Shown here one piece after another: positions 7,857 through 17,542 of a stretch of DNA of 64,000 bases. The notes under the pieces are model-generated. The model ran no database searches. It had not been told where the DNA came from and saw nothing but the letters and a program-made list of their open reading frames with translations. The stretch lies in contig CAWFAI010000013.1 in the NCBI GenBank assembly GCA_963813725.1, forward strand, positions 124,001-188,000, in the 5' to 3' direction. Each line of letters begins with the position of its first letter. Position 1 is the first letter of the stretch. This DNA is from VGBV01 sp963813725 (GTDB taxonomy: Bacteria; Actinomycetota; Thermoleophilia; Solirubrobacterales; 70-9). Made by a program: the position numbers and the translations under genes.

Positions 7857-8781
7857 CGTGCGCTCCCTCGGCGGCGAAGCTGTCGCGGCAGCCCTCGGAG
7901 CAGAAGTAGAAGCGCTCCCCATCGCGCTCGAGCTGGATGCTCGCCGGGCTCAGGGCGACCTCCATGCCGCAGACCGGGTCAATGGCGATCTCCACCGGGG
8001 CGGCGGGGACGGGGTCCCCGCGCGTCTCCGGCGCGGCGGCGGGCCGAGAGGCGCCCGCGATCTCGGGCTCCCCGGGCAGCAGGCGCCGCGCGGCGGCGTC
8101 GGAGGGCCGCAGCGCCACGACCTCCGCGAGGATGGAGAGCGCGATCTCCTCGGGGGTCTCGGCCCCGATCTCGAGGCCGGCCGGCGTGTGCAGCCGGTCG
8201 CGCTGCCCGTCCGAGAGCTCGAGCGACTGCTTCACGGCGTCGCCGCGCTTCTCGCTGGCGACCAGGCCCACGTAGGGGACCTCGTCGCGAAGGGCAGTGG
8301 TGAGGATCCGCTCCTCGTCGCGCCCGTGGGAGGCGACCAGGACCGCGGCGTCGTCGGCGCGCGGCTCCGTTCCCTCGGCGGGCCCCTGCTCGACCGCGTA
8401 GCCGAGCCGCCGCCCCAGGTCGGCGAGCGCCTGGGCGATGGGGGTGGTGCCGACCACCCGCAGGGTCGCTGCGGGCAGCCGCGGCTTCAGGAAGATCTCC
8501 AGGGCCCCGCCGCTGAGGCAGGGGTTCTTGACGGTCACCGCTCCGTCCTCGACCGCGGGCTCCCCCTCCGCGCCGCTCGGGAGGATCCGCAGCAGCACCG
8601 GGTCTCCGGACTGGAGCGAGCGCAGCGCGTACAGGCGCACGGACGCCTCGGCGCAGGCGCCTCCGACGAAGCCGTCGATCGTCCCGTCGGGGCCGACCTT
8701 GGCGGAGTCGCCGGCCCGCACGCTCGTCGGGCTCTGCGCCCGCACAACGGTCGCCTCGACATAGGGGCTCAGACGCTCCAT
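7840..8781 (-). CDS. XdhC-family maturation protein fused to a C-terminal YHS metal-binding domain
   Basis: About 313 aa. Residues 1-225 resemble XdhC: an N-terminal part with DGFVGGACAEASVRLYAL and a Rossmann part with VLVASHGRDEERILTTAL and VPYVGLVASEKRGDAV. After a Pro/Ala-rich linker the C-terminal 50 residues form a YHS/TRASH domain (DPVCGMEVALSP ... FYFCSEGCRDSF), a Cys-based metal-binding module. Form I CO dehydrogenase has a Mo-S-Cu site, so copper or sulfur handling is an attractive role, but this is inference. ATG 8781 has a better spaced GGAG than GTG 8787. TTGAAA about 57 bp upstream could be a -35 box, suggesting its own promoter. Confidence 0.88.
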   Translation of the reverse strand: MERLSPYVEATVVRAQSPTSVRAGDSAKVGPDGTIDGFVGGACAEASVRLYALRSLQSGDPVLLRILPSGAEGEPAVEDGAVTVKNPCLSGGALEIFLKPRLPAATLRVVGTTPIAQALADLGRRLGYAVEQGPAEGTEPRADDAAVLVASHGRDEERILTTALRDEVPYVGLVASEKRGDAVKQSLELSDGQRDRLHTPAGLEIGAETPEEIALSILAEVVALRPSDAAARRLLPGEPEIAGASRPAAAPETRGDPVPAAPVEIAIDPVCGMEVALSPASIQLERDGERFYFCSEGCRDSFAAEGAHGAAVS

Positions 8782-8848
8782 CAGCACCGCTCCGTCGGCT
8801 CAGACACTCAATTCCACCTCGGTTTCAAGGGTACTCCCGCCTCCTCGC

Positions 8849-8866
8849 CGCCCACGGTCGTGGGCG
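8849..8866 (-). terminator. Hairpin between the CoxL-like fragment gene and xdhC-YHS
   Basis: CGCCCAC, loop GGTC, then GTGGGCG form a perfect 7-bp stem directly after the stop of the CoxL-like fragment gene (8875). It sits in the only sizeable gap (about 93 bp) of the cox cluster and may end or attenuate the coxM-to-fragment transcript. No T-run follows, so intrinsic termination is uncertain. Confidence 0.4.
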
Positions 8867-8874
8867 ACCGGCGC

Positions 8875-9357
8875 TCAGCCCGCGGGCTGAGCCGCCCCGA
8901 GCCTGTAGGTGGTCTGGGCGTCGAGGGAGCCGTCGAGGCCGTCGGGCATCTCGAACCCGCCGAACGCCCGAGCGGCGACCGCCTGGATCCTGACGCCCTC
9001 CGGATCGCCGCCTGCGACGGTCCAGTGGCCGTTGTCGTACTTCAGGGAGTCCGGAGGCACCTCGAGCATCGCTCCGGCCACTATCTGCGCCTTGTCCCGG
9101 AGCTTGCGCGCCGTCGTCGCCACGGCGTCGGCGACCTCGTCGCTGGGCTCGGCGTTGAAGCTGTTGCCCTCGCCGAAGCGGTCGTCGTCCTCGTGCACGA
9201 CCTTTACGTCCTCGGGCGGGATGCCGAGCTCGGCGGCGACTATGCCCGCGAGCTCCTCCGTCTTCTCCTTGCTCCTGGAGGCCTCGCTGAGGCTGAGCAC
9301 GACCTTGCCGGTCGGGTGCATGCGGATGAAGGCAGCGCGATAGACGGCTTCAGCCAT
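8875..9357 (-). CDS. Truncated CoxL-like protein (160 aa) without catalytic loops
   Basis: The product aligns over its whole length with an internal part of the CoxL encoded 1.6 kb upstream: IVAAELGIPPEDVKVVHED matches IVAEELGISPDEIQVRHGD, and LRDKAQIVAGAMLEVPPDSL matches VRDKARLIAAGMLETSPDDL. The cofactor-contacting stretches of CoxL are replaced: TQGQAHETT becomes ASRSKEKTEE and GTYGSRST becomes NSFNAEPS. It therefore looks like a non-catalytic paralogue of part of the Mo-binding domain, not a broken gene: it has its own ATG with AAGGGG 7-8 nt upstream and an 8-bp overlap with the preceding gene. Function unknown; an assembly scaffold or decoy for maturation factors is possible. Confidence 0.8.
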   Translation of the reverse strand: MAEAVYRAAFIRMHPTGKVVLSLSEASRSKEKTEELAGIVAAELGIPPEDVKVVHEDDDRFGEGNSFNAEPSDEVADAVATTARKLRDKAQIVAGAMLEVPPDSLKYDNGHWTVAGGDPEGVRIQAVAARAFGGFEMPDGLDGSLDAQTTYRLGAAQPAG

Positions 9358-9571
9358 TGTCAGACCCCTTCTGGAAGGCCGGCAGGTCGAGCCTGGCGGC
9401 GGTGTCGGGCGAGGCGTGGCCCTCGCCGCGCTTCAGCGCCCGGTAGACGCTGTGTGCGTTGTGATCCGGATCGTCGCAGTAGCCGGCCGCCGGGCCGCCG
9501 TGCTCGGGGTGAGGGCCGATCACGACCTCGCAACCGGGGAAAGCGCAGGTCCTCTCGTTCGCATCGGTCAT
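9350..9571 (-). CDS. Small Cys/His-rich protein (73 aa), probably metal binding
   Basis: A short protein with AGGAGG 7 nt before its ATG. The N-terminal half contains CAFPGC, then HPEHGG, then CDDPDHNAH; the spaced Cys and His residues look like a zinc- or copper-binding knuckle. The C-terminal half is polar (YRALKRGEGHASPDTA). I recognise no family. It lies between coxE and the CoxL-like fragment gene, overlapping the latter by 8 bp, so it is probably co-expressed with CO dehydrogenase maturation genes. Confidence 0.65.
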   Translation of the reverse strand: MTDANERTCAFPGCEVVIGPHPEHGGPAAGYCDDPDHNAHSVYRALKRGEGHASPDTAARLDLPAFQKGSDNG

Positions 9572-9596
9572 TGGCCGCCTCCTGAGGTGGATGTTC

Positions 9597-10944
9597 TCAC
9601 GACGTCGTCCTCCCCCGCTTGGGGCTGTAGCCGCTCGGCATCGGGACGGGCTTCTGCGCCTCGGTCGGCTCGGCGCTGGCCCACGACGGCTCCTCGCTCT
9701 CGGCAGGGGCCGGGGGCCGCCAGCGCGGCCGCTGGGCGAGCGAATGCTCGCCGGCCATCGCCTCCGCGACCTCGTCGAGCGCATCCAGGCAGTCGCCGCT
9801 GACGAGGGCGTCGCAGTGCGGCAGCGCAGCCACCATGCCGCGCGGCGGACGGCGTGAACCCGGGGGCGCCGGCGCGGGGGTTGACCCAGACGATGCGGTG
9901 GGCCAGCCTCGCCAGGCGCTCCATCTCGCGGCCGACCAGCGCGGGGTCGGCGCGCTCCCAGCCGTCCGAGAGGATGACGACGACCGCGCCGCGCGCCATC
10001 CCTCGGCGGCCGTAGCTGTCGTTGAAGGTCCGCAGCGCTTCCCCGATCCGCGTGCCGCTGGACCAGTCCGGCGCGGCCTCGGTGGCCCGCTGGATCGCCA
10101 GCTCGGGATTGCGCCCCCCGAGGGCCCGGGTGAGCCGGGTCAGGCGGGTCGCGAACACGAAAGCCTCGGCGGGCGCGCCGCTCGCGACCGCGGAGGTCAG
10201 CAGGTGCAGGTAGGCGCGCGCGTAGGCCTCCATCGAGCCCGAGACGTCGCAGATCAGGACCATCTTGCGCGGGCGTGTGCGCCGGCGCCGCCTCGCCAGG
10301 GTCATCGGGTCGCCCCCGGTCCGGAGGCTGTCGCGAAGGGTGCGGCGCAGGTCGAGCTGCTCTCCGCGACGCGCGCGGCGCCTGCGCCTGGAGAGCCGGC
10401 GCGGCGCCGCGAGCTCCAGCTCGCTCATCATCTGCCGGATCCGCTCCAGCTCGTGTGGCTCCAGCTCCTCGAAGCGCTTCGAGCCCAGCCGTTCCTCCTC
10501 GCTCGCCATCGCCAGAGGCACCTCGATCTCGCGCTCCCGGTCCTCGTCGGAGCTGGGCTCGGATGAGGTGCCCCGCATGCCGCCGGAGCGCTCGTTCTCG
10601 CTCTCTCCGGGAACGGAGCGCGCACGCGGATCGGGCGGGCGCTCGCTGGACTGCGAGCCGCTGAGGGTGGGCGTGTACGGGTCGCCGCGCTCCTCGTCCG
10701 GCTCCAGCGCCGGGTCGAAGACCGCCGCGAAGACGCGGTCGAAGGTGGGCAGCTGCGCCTGCGAGGAGACGAATACCGCGCGCGCGGTCCAGTAGAGGCC
10801 GCTGCGGCGCCCCGGCGCGACCAGGGCCAGCGACCGCGCGAAGCGCGCCGAGCGCTCGGGCGTAACGGGCACCCCGGCGGCCCGCAGGCGCTGTCCCAGC
10901 GCCGCCGCCAGGCCCGGGAGGTCGATTCGGTCCAGCTCCAGCAC
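9597..10944 (-). CDS. coxE: VWA-domain protein CoxE, with a single-base frameshift
   Basis: CoxE partners the AAA+ ATPase CoxD in maturing the CO dehydrogenase metal site. It starts at GTG 10944, five bases after the coxL stop (MLELDRIDLPGLAAAL). The N-terminal CoxE domain is followed by an acidic linker, a basic stretch and the VWA domain with the MIDAS motif DVSGSMEAY, then SSGTRIGEAL and ILSDGWERAD. Near base 9838-9845 one extra base shifts the frame: SPSAA-type sequence (FTPSAA) should continue as GMVAALPHCDALVSGDCLDALDEV, which is read in the next frame (stop at 9597). The conserved tail indicates a functional gene with a probable sequence error. Confidence 0.88.
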
Positions 10945-10949
10945 GTCGC

Positions 10950-13319
<2,370 letters not shown>

Positions 13320-13321
13320 GG

Positions 13322-13798
13322 TCATCTCCTCGCTTCGGCGCCGTCGTGCTCGGCCGCCCAGCGGACGGCCCTGACGATGTTCGAGTAGCCGGTGCAGCGG
13401 CAGATCGCGCCCGAGATCGCGGTGCGGATCTCCTCCTCGGAGGGGTCGGGGTTCTCGTCGAGCAGCGCCCGGGCGGTCATCACCATGCCGGGCGTGCAGA
13501 AGCCGCACTGGAGGGCGTGCTCCTCGTGGAATCCCTGCTGCACCGGGTCGAGCCGGCCGTCCACCTCCATCGACTCGATCGTGCGGATCTCGTGGCCCTC
13601 GCAGCTCGCGGCGAGGGTCGTGCAGGACTTGACGGGGTGACCGTCCATCTGGACCACGCAGGCGCCGCAGTTCGAGGTGTCGCAGCCCCAATGGGTGCCG
13701 GTGAGCCCGAGCGTGTCGCGCAGGAAGTGGACCAGCAACAGGGCCGGCTCGATGTCCTCGGTGTAGTCCTTGCCGTTCACCTTGACGGTGACTTGCAT
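13322..13798 (-). CDS. coxS: CO dehydrogenase small (2x[2Fe-2S]) subunit
   Basis: 158-aa iron-sulfur subunit that carries electrons from the Mo site to the FAD subunit. The plant-type ferredoxin cluster is GCDTSNCGACVVQMDG ... KSC; the C-terminal helical cluster is CGFCTPGMVMTARALL with CRCTGYSNIVRAV. The length is usual. Its ATG overlaps the coxM stop by one base (TGATG) and its stop is next to the coxL start, so the three subunits are translationally coupled. Confidence 0.97.
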   Translation of the reverse strand: MQVTVKVNGKDYTEDIEPALLLVHFLRDTLGLTGTHWGCDTSNCGACVVQMDGHPVKSCTTLAASCEGHEIRTIESMEVDGRLDPVQQGFHEEHALQCGFCTPGMVMTARALLDENPDPSEEEIRTAISGAICRCTGYSNIVRAVRWAAEHDGAEARR

Positions 13799-14673
13799 CA
13801 GGCCTCCTGTTTCAGTGCGCGTTCGGCGGCGCGCCCCAGCGCCCGCTTGGTCAGCTCGCCGGCGAGGTGGCGCTTGTAGTCCACGGGACCGCGGCTGTCC
13901 GCGCTCGGGTTGCAGTCCTCCGAGGCGAGCTTCCCGGCCTCGGCGAAGAGCTCCTCCGATGGCTTCTGGCCCTTCAGGGCATCCTCGGAGCGCGTCGCGT
14001 GGATCGTGGTCGGCCCGACGGCGCTGAGCGCCACGCCAGCGTCGGTGATCGTGCCGCCGTCGACCCAGATCGCGGCCGAGACGGCGACGATCGCCCAGTC
14101 GCCCGCGCGCCGCTCGACCTTCTCGTGGGCGCTGCCGGCGCCGGGCTTCACCGGGATCCGCACCTCGGTCAGGATCTCGGCGTCCTGGATGGCCGTCATG
14201 AAGGGCCCGATGTGGAACTCATCCATGCCGACGGTCCGCTCGCCGTCCTTGCCCGCGATCGCGACGGTCGCCTTCAGCGCCGAGCAGACGGCCGAGAGGT
14301 CCTCGGCGGCGTCGGCCTGGGCGAGGGAGCCGCCGATCGTGCCGCGGTTGCGGACCACGGGGTCTGCGATCACCGTCTCGGCGTCGGCGAAGACGGGGTA
14401 GCGCTCGGCGAGCAGCTCCGACTCCAGCAACTCGCGGTGGCGGGTCATCGCCCCGATCCGGATCTCGCCGTCCTGCTCGTTGATGTAGGAGAGGTCCTCG
14501 ATCTCGTTGATGTCGATCAGGCGCTCGGGGTTGGCGAGGCGCAGCTTCATCATCGGCAGCAGGCTGTGGCCGCCCGCGAGGATGCGGGTCTCGGGGCCGT
14601 ACTTCTCCAGCAGGTCGATCGCGTTCTTGACGCTCGTTGCCCGCTCGTACTCAATCGGCCCGGGGGTCTGCAA
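13798..14673 (-). CDS. coxM: CO dehydrogenase medium (FAD) subunit
   Basis: 291-aa flavoprotein of the CO dehydrogenase/xanthine dehydrogenase FAD-binding family. FAD-contacting motifs are ILAGGHSLLPMMKLRLANPERLIDI (about residues 31-55) and NRGTIGGSLAQADAAED (about 110-126). It passes electrons from the FeS subunit to the quinone pool. It starts at ATG 14673, directly after the stop of the last of five small membrane-protein genes (14674), so those genes are in the same transcript. Confidence 0.96.
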   Translation of the reverse strand: MQTPGPIEYERATSVKNAIDLLEKYGPETRILAGGHSLLPMMKLRLANPERLIDINEIEDLSYINEQDGEIRIGAMTRHRELLESELLAERYPVFADAETVIADPVVRNRGTIGGSLAQADAAEDLSAVCSALKATVAIAGKDGERTVGMDEFHIGPFMTAIQDAEILTEVRIPVKPGAGSAHEKVERRAGDWAIVAVSAAIWVDGGTITDAGVALSAVGPTTIHATRSEDALKGQKPSEELFAEAGKLASEDCNPSADSRGPVDYKRHLAGELTKRALGRAAERALKQEA

Positions 14674-15252
14674 CTAGCCGTCCTTCGCCGGTGCGTTGGG
14701 CGCGTCGGCGCCGATCGCCGGTGACGTCCGCCTGTCCTTCGGCTTCATCGGCCTCTCCCCGGGCGGACCCGAGGGCCTGTGGTACAGGTTGCGCGCCGCC
14801 GCGCTCGAGTACTCCGCGTCCCGCATCGCCGGGCCCGTGCTGGCTCCCGCCCCGATCGGGCTGGCGCCGCCGAGGCGCACGAGCTGGACCGCCCCGCGCG
14901 TGTAGACCGCGTCGATGTTCTTGACCTCGCCGCTCCGCCCCTGGCGCTCCAGCACCGAGGCGCCGGAGCCCGGGTAGACCGACTCGATCAGGCCGGCGGC
15001 GTCGTCCTGGCCCGCCTTCTTGTCGAGCAGGCCCTCGAGCAGGTCGGTCCCGGCCGAGAGGTCCTTGTTGATCGCGACCACCACGCCGTTGACGGGTTCG
15101 CTCTTGCTGACGATCCCGCCGACCGCGCCGATCACCGCGTCAAGGCCGGCGGTGATCTTGCGCAGCTCCAGGATCACCGAGACGAGGTAGAAGACCAGCG
15201 CCAGGACCACCAGGACGACACCGAGGAGCAGGACCGCGACCGCGGGCTCCAT
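14674..15252 (-). CDS. Membrane-anchored protein 5 of the cox-linked array (192 aa)
   Basis: Starts with one N-terminal membrane helix (about residues 4-28; VAVLLLGVVLVVLALVFYL) followed by a helical segment (LELRKITAGLDAVIGAVGGIV) and a polar C-terminal tail rich in Gly, Ser and Pro. It shares this layout with the four genes upstream: TM helix, amphipathic helix with periodic hydrophobic residues, soluble tail. This is the longest of the five. Its stop touches the coxM ATG. Unknown function; it may anchor CO dehydrogenase or an electron acceptor at the membrane. Confidence 0.8.
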   Translation of the reverse strand: MEPAVAVLLLGVVLVVLALVFYLVSVILELRKITAGLDAVIGAVGGIVSKSEPVNGVVVAINKDLSAGTDLLEGLLDKKAGQDDAAGLIESVYPGSGASVLERQGRSGEVKNIDAVYTRGAVQLVRLGGASPIGAGASTGPAMRDAEYSSAAARNLYHRPSGPPGERPMKPKDRRTSPAIGADAPNAPAKDG

Positions 15253-15509
15253 CAGGCGTCCTCGAGGATCTTGTCGAGGGATCCGCCGTAGTCCGCGACG
15301 ACGCCGACGACCGCGGTGACCTGCTTCTGCGTCGTGTCCAGCAGCTCCACCGCGTCGAGATCCTTGGAGGCCGCCTCGGCGACGGGGACCAGCGCATCGA
15401 CGGTCGGCGTCACGGCCTTGGCCGCGTCCAGGACGCCGCGCAGCAGGTAGACGACGACTGGGACGAGCACGACGATCAGCACGATGTCCCCGATCCAGAC
15501 GAGCGTCAC
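15252..15509 (-). CDS. Membrane-anchored protein 4 of the cox-linked array (85 aa)
   Basis: An N-terminal membrane helix (VWIGDIVLIVVLVPVVVYLL, about residues 4-23) precedes an amphipathic helical region (GVLDAAKAVTPTVDALVPVAEAASKDL) and a short acidic end (ILEDA). Its ATG overlaps the 3' end of the neighbour by 4 bp, and its last base is the first base of the next start. Same architecture as the flanking genes. I recognise no named family. Confidence 0.78.
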   Translation of the reverse strand: MTLVWIGDIVLIVVLVPVVVYLLRGVLDAAKAVTPTVDALVPVAEAASKDLDAVELLDTTQKQVTAVVGVVADYGGSLDKILEDA

Positions 15510-15787
15510 TTGCCGTTCTCCGAGTGCTTGGCCACGATCGCCGCCTTCTTGGCGACGCCGGGCATCAGGGCGATGATGCCGTCGAACTGGGCGTTGATCG
15601 CCTCCACGGCCGGGCGCAGGGGGCGCAGGTGCTCCTCCTCGACGGTCGTCAGCGCGTCCCCGAGGGTCCCGAGGCCCTTGGCGATGTCGAGCAGCCGCCG
15701 GCGGATCTCGATCAGGGCCAGCGCCAGCACCACCACGAGCACGACGGCCTCAGCGACGCTGAGGATGTAGAGCGTGGTGGTGCTCAC
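15506..15787 (-). CDS. Membrane-anchored protein 3 of the cox-linked array (93 aa)
   Basis: A short N-terminus (MSTTTLYILSV) leads into one membrane helix (about residues 6-27) and a predicted coiled region (EIRRRLLDIAKGLGTLGDALTTVEE) with a basic C-terminus. It overlaps both neighbours by 4 bp. The LYILSVAEAVVLVVVLAL start resembles the SWYIGLGLGAVVVVVAV segment encoded two genes upstream, which supports common ancestry of the array. Confidence 0.78.
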   Translation of the reverse strand: MSTTTLYILSVAEAVVLVVVLALALIEIRRRLLDIAKGLGTLGDALTTVEEEHLRPLRPAVEAINAQFDGIIALMPGVAKKAAIVAKHSENGK

Positions 15788-16086
15788 TCAGCCTCCTCGT
15801 TGTAGCCCTGCGAAAGCGCGTTCATGTAGCCGTCCTGCACGACGCCCTCGGATGCGATCTGGGACAGCACCGGCGCGGTCGCCTCGAGCTGCGGGATGTT
15901 GGCCGTGTTCTCGGCGACCTTCCCCGCCGAGTCCAGCAGGCCGCCGACGGCGTTCTGGATCCGGCGCAGGAGGTGGAGCAGCAGCAACAGCATCCCGGCC
16001 ACGACAAGCGCCACCACCAGGCCCACCGCCAGCGTCACGTACCAGAGCGTCCGCTCGGAGTCCGCCAGGGCGAGCACGACGGTCAT
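15784..16086 (-). CDS. Membrane-anchored protein 2 of the cox-linked array (100 aa)
   Basis: A short N-terminal segment with LWYVTLAVGLVVALVVAGMLLLLLHLL (about residues 14-40) is the single membrane helix; it is followed by an amphipathic helix (RIQNAVGGLLDSAGKVAENTANIPQL) and an acidic tail (YNEEAE). The WYxxLxxG stretch is shared with the first member. It starts at the last base of the upstream gene and overlaps the next gene by 4 bp. Function unknown. Confidence 0.78.
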   Translation of the reverse strand: MTVVLALADSERTLWYVTLAVGLVVALVVAGMLLLLLHLLRRIQNAVGGLLDSAGKVAENTANIPQLEATAPVLSQIASEGVVQDGYMNALSQGYNEEAE

Positions 16087-16274
16087 CAGTGCCCCACAGC
16101 CGTCTTCCGCAGGGCCCGGGCCGCGTGCAGGATCCGCACCCCCGAGTCGTTGATCTTGGCGACGCCGGAGAGCTCGTCCGTCTGGTCCTTGACCACGTCG
16201 ACGGCTCCAACGGCGGTCTCGGCCTGGCCGGCGATGCGGTTGGCGAGCACGAGGATGGTGACGACGATGATCAC
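16086..16274 (-). CDS. Membrane-anchored protein 1 of the cox-linked array (at least 62 aa, start uncertain)
   Basis: The first usable start is GTG 16274, which cuts into the hydrophobic helix (IIVVTILVLANRIAGQ). The same frame stays open for 22 more codons upstream, encoding SWYIGLGLGAVVVVVA, which matches the start of the membrane helix in the neighbouring paralogues. That stretch has no ATG, GTG or TTG before an in-frame TGA, although AGGAGAGG lies a little further up. Either a rare start codon (ACG or ATC) is used or one base is wrong. The rest (AETAVGAVDVVKDQTDELSGVAKIND) is an amphipathic helix as in its neighbours. Confidence 0.7.
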   Translation of the reverse strand: MIIVVTILVLANRIAGQAETAVGAVDVVKDQTDELSGVAKINDSGVRILHAARALRKTAVGH

Positions 16275-16421
16275 CGCGACTACGACGACGACCGCCCCGA
16301 GCCCGAGCCCGATGTACCAGGACGTCGTGTCAGCAGCCGATCAGCAATCCGTTACCTCTCCTAATCCCATGGTGCGACTCCCATGAAGGCCGATCCTGGC
16401 GGATATTACATCCGACCCCAA

Positions 16422-16440
16422 GCCGCCCCTTTGGGCGGGG
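16422..16440 (-). terminator. GC-rich hairpin after coxG
   Basis: CCGCCC, loop CTTT, then GGGCGG form a stem just beyond the coxG stop (16445). No T-run follows in the coxG direction. It might be a weak terminator or an mRNA-stabilising element separating abundant coxG mRNA from the rest of the cluster. The 170-bp stretch 16275-16444 otherwise holds only the AGGAGAGG site and the untranslated or mis-started 5' end of the first membrane-protein gene. Confidence 0.35.
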
Positions 16441-16444
16441 CCGC

Positions 16445-16882
16445 TCAGAGCTCCGCGAGGTTCCCCGAGAACTCCTTGATCATGCCCTCGGTCACCGCGG
16501 CGATCACCCCTTCGCCCATCTGAGCCGCCTTGCCGGTGACGTTGACGACCGAGTGCAGGGAAACCTCGGTCCCGTCGCCCTGCTCACTCAGCTCCATCGT
16601 CACTCGGGCGTCAGCGTTCCCCTGGCCACCGGCCTCCTTGGCCTGCGCCGTCATCACGGCCCTGTGCGCGGCGTCGTCCTTCTCGACGATCTCGGCCGGG
16701 CCCGAGTAGTTCATCGACATCGAGCCGAGCTTGATCTTGACCTCCGCTTTGACGGCGTCGTCCCCGGTCTTCTCCAGAATCGAGGCGTCCGGAACGGCCG
16801 GGATCACGCGCTCGAGGTCGGTCATCGTGCCCCAGACCTCCTCGAGCGGCTTCTGGACGGTGAACGAGTTGTTGAACTCCAT
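16445..16882 (-). CDS. coxG: CoxG-like SRPBCC protein
   Basis: 145-aa START/SRPBCC-fold protein. CoxG hallmarks are FTVQKPLEEVWGTMTDLERVIPAVPDA at the N-terminus and KIKLGSMSMNYSGPAEI in the middle. In carboxydotrophs CoxG helps attach CO dehydrogenase to the cytoplasmic membrane. Here it is the first gene of the minus-strand cluster, before the five membrane proteins. AGGAGG lies about 10 nt before the ATG, and TTGACA (minus strand, 16934-16929) upstream could be a -35 box. It diverges from the YceI gene. Confidence 0.88.
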   Translation of the reverse strand: MEFNNSFTVQKPLEEVWGTMTDLERVIPAVPDASILEKTGDDAVKAEVKIKLGSMSMNYSGPAEIVEKDDAAHRAVMTAQAKEAGGQGNADARVTMELSEQGDGTEVSLHSVVNVTGKAAQMGEGVIAAVTEGMIKEFSGNLAEL

Positions 16883-16960
16883 CGCGGCGTCGCCTCCTGC
16901 TGTGCTGTGGCCAAAGAGGGCGCAAGTCTGTCAAAGGCGGTGGGGCGATAGCGTTCGCTC

Positions 16961-17485
16961 GTGCCGATCGACGCGGGCGTCCACCAGCTGGGACCCCCCG
17001 GGGCCACCCTTCGGGTCAGGACGAAGGTGGGCGGCGCCGCCGCCATGGCGGGGCACGACCTCGTATTCGAGGTCACCTCGTGGGAGGCGACCCTGGACGC
17101 CGGCGAGCCGGCCACGATCGAGCTCACCGCCGACCCCGGCTCCCTGCGTGTCCGCGAGGGCAGCGGCGGGGCCCAGAAGCTCGGCGAAGACGACATGGCC
17201 GAGATCGAGAAGACGATCGTCGAGGAGGTGCTGAAGGGCGACCCGATCGAGTTCCGGTCCACCGCAGTCGAGTCCTCCGGCGACGTCCTCGCGGTCAAGG
17301 GAGACCTGACGCTGGCCGGCAACAGCCACCCGGTGGACTTCGACCTCGGCGTCGCCGACGGGGCCATCACCGGCGGGGTCACCATCAAGCAGAGCGACTG
17401 GGGCATGAAGCCCTACTCGGCCCTGTTCGGGACCCTCAAGGTCTTGGACGAGGTCGAGGTCGAGGTGGAGGCCCGCCTCTCCTGA
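16961..17485 (+). CDS. YceI-family lipid-binding-like protein
   Basis: 174-aa lipocalin-like YceI domain without a signal peptide. Family features: GAAAMAGHDLVFEVTSWEATL near the N-terminus, the VKGDLTLAGNSHPVDFDL strand pair and GVTIKQSDWGMKPYSALFGTLKV at the C-terminus. YceI proteins bind isoprenoid lipids, and a link to quinones is plausible beside CO dehydrogenase, but this is inference. GTG 16961 lies 6 nt after TAGCGT, so the mRNA is probably leaderless. Confidence 0.85.
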   Translation: MPIDAGVHQLGPPGATLRVRTKVGGAAAMAGHDLVFEVTSWEATLDAGEPATIELTADPGSLRVREGSGGAQKLGEDDMAEIEKTIVEEVLKGDPIEFRSTAVESSGDVLAVKGDLTLAGNSHPVDFDLGVADGAITGGVTIKQSDWGMKPYSALFGTLKVLDEVEVEVEARLS

Positions 17486-17542
17486 ACGCCGAATCCCTCA
17501 CATCGCCCAGCCCACAGCCCTCGGGGCGGCTTGACCGAGCAG

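Noticed and set aside
8875..9357. Pseudogene remnant of a second coxL
   Set aside because: It has an intact frame, its own ribosome site and tight overlap with its neighbour, and no flanking coxL sequence, so a dedicated small protein fits better.
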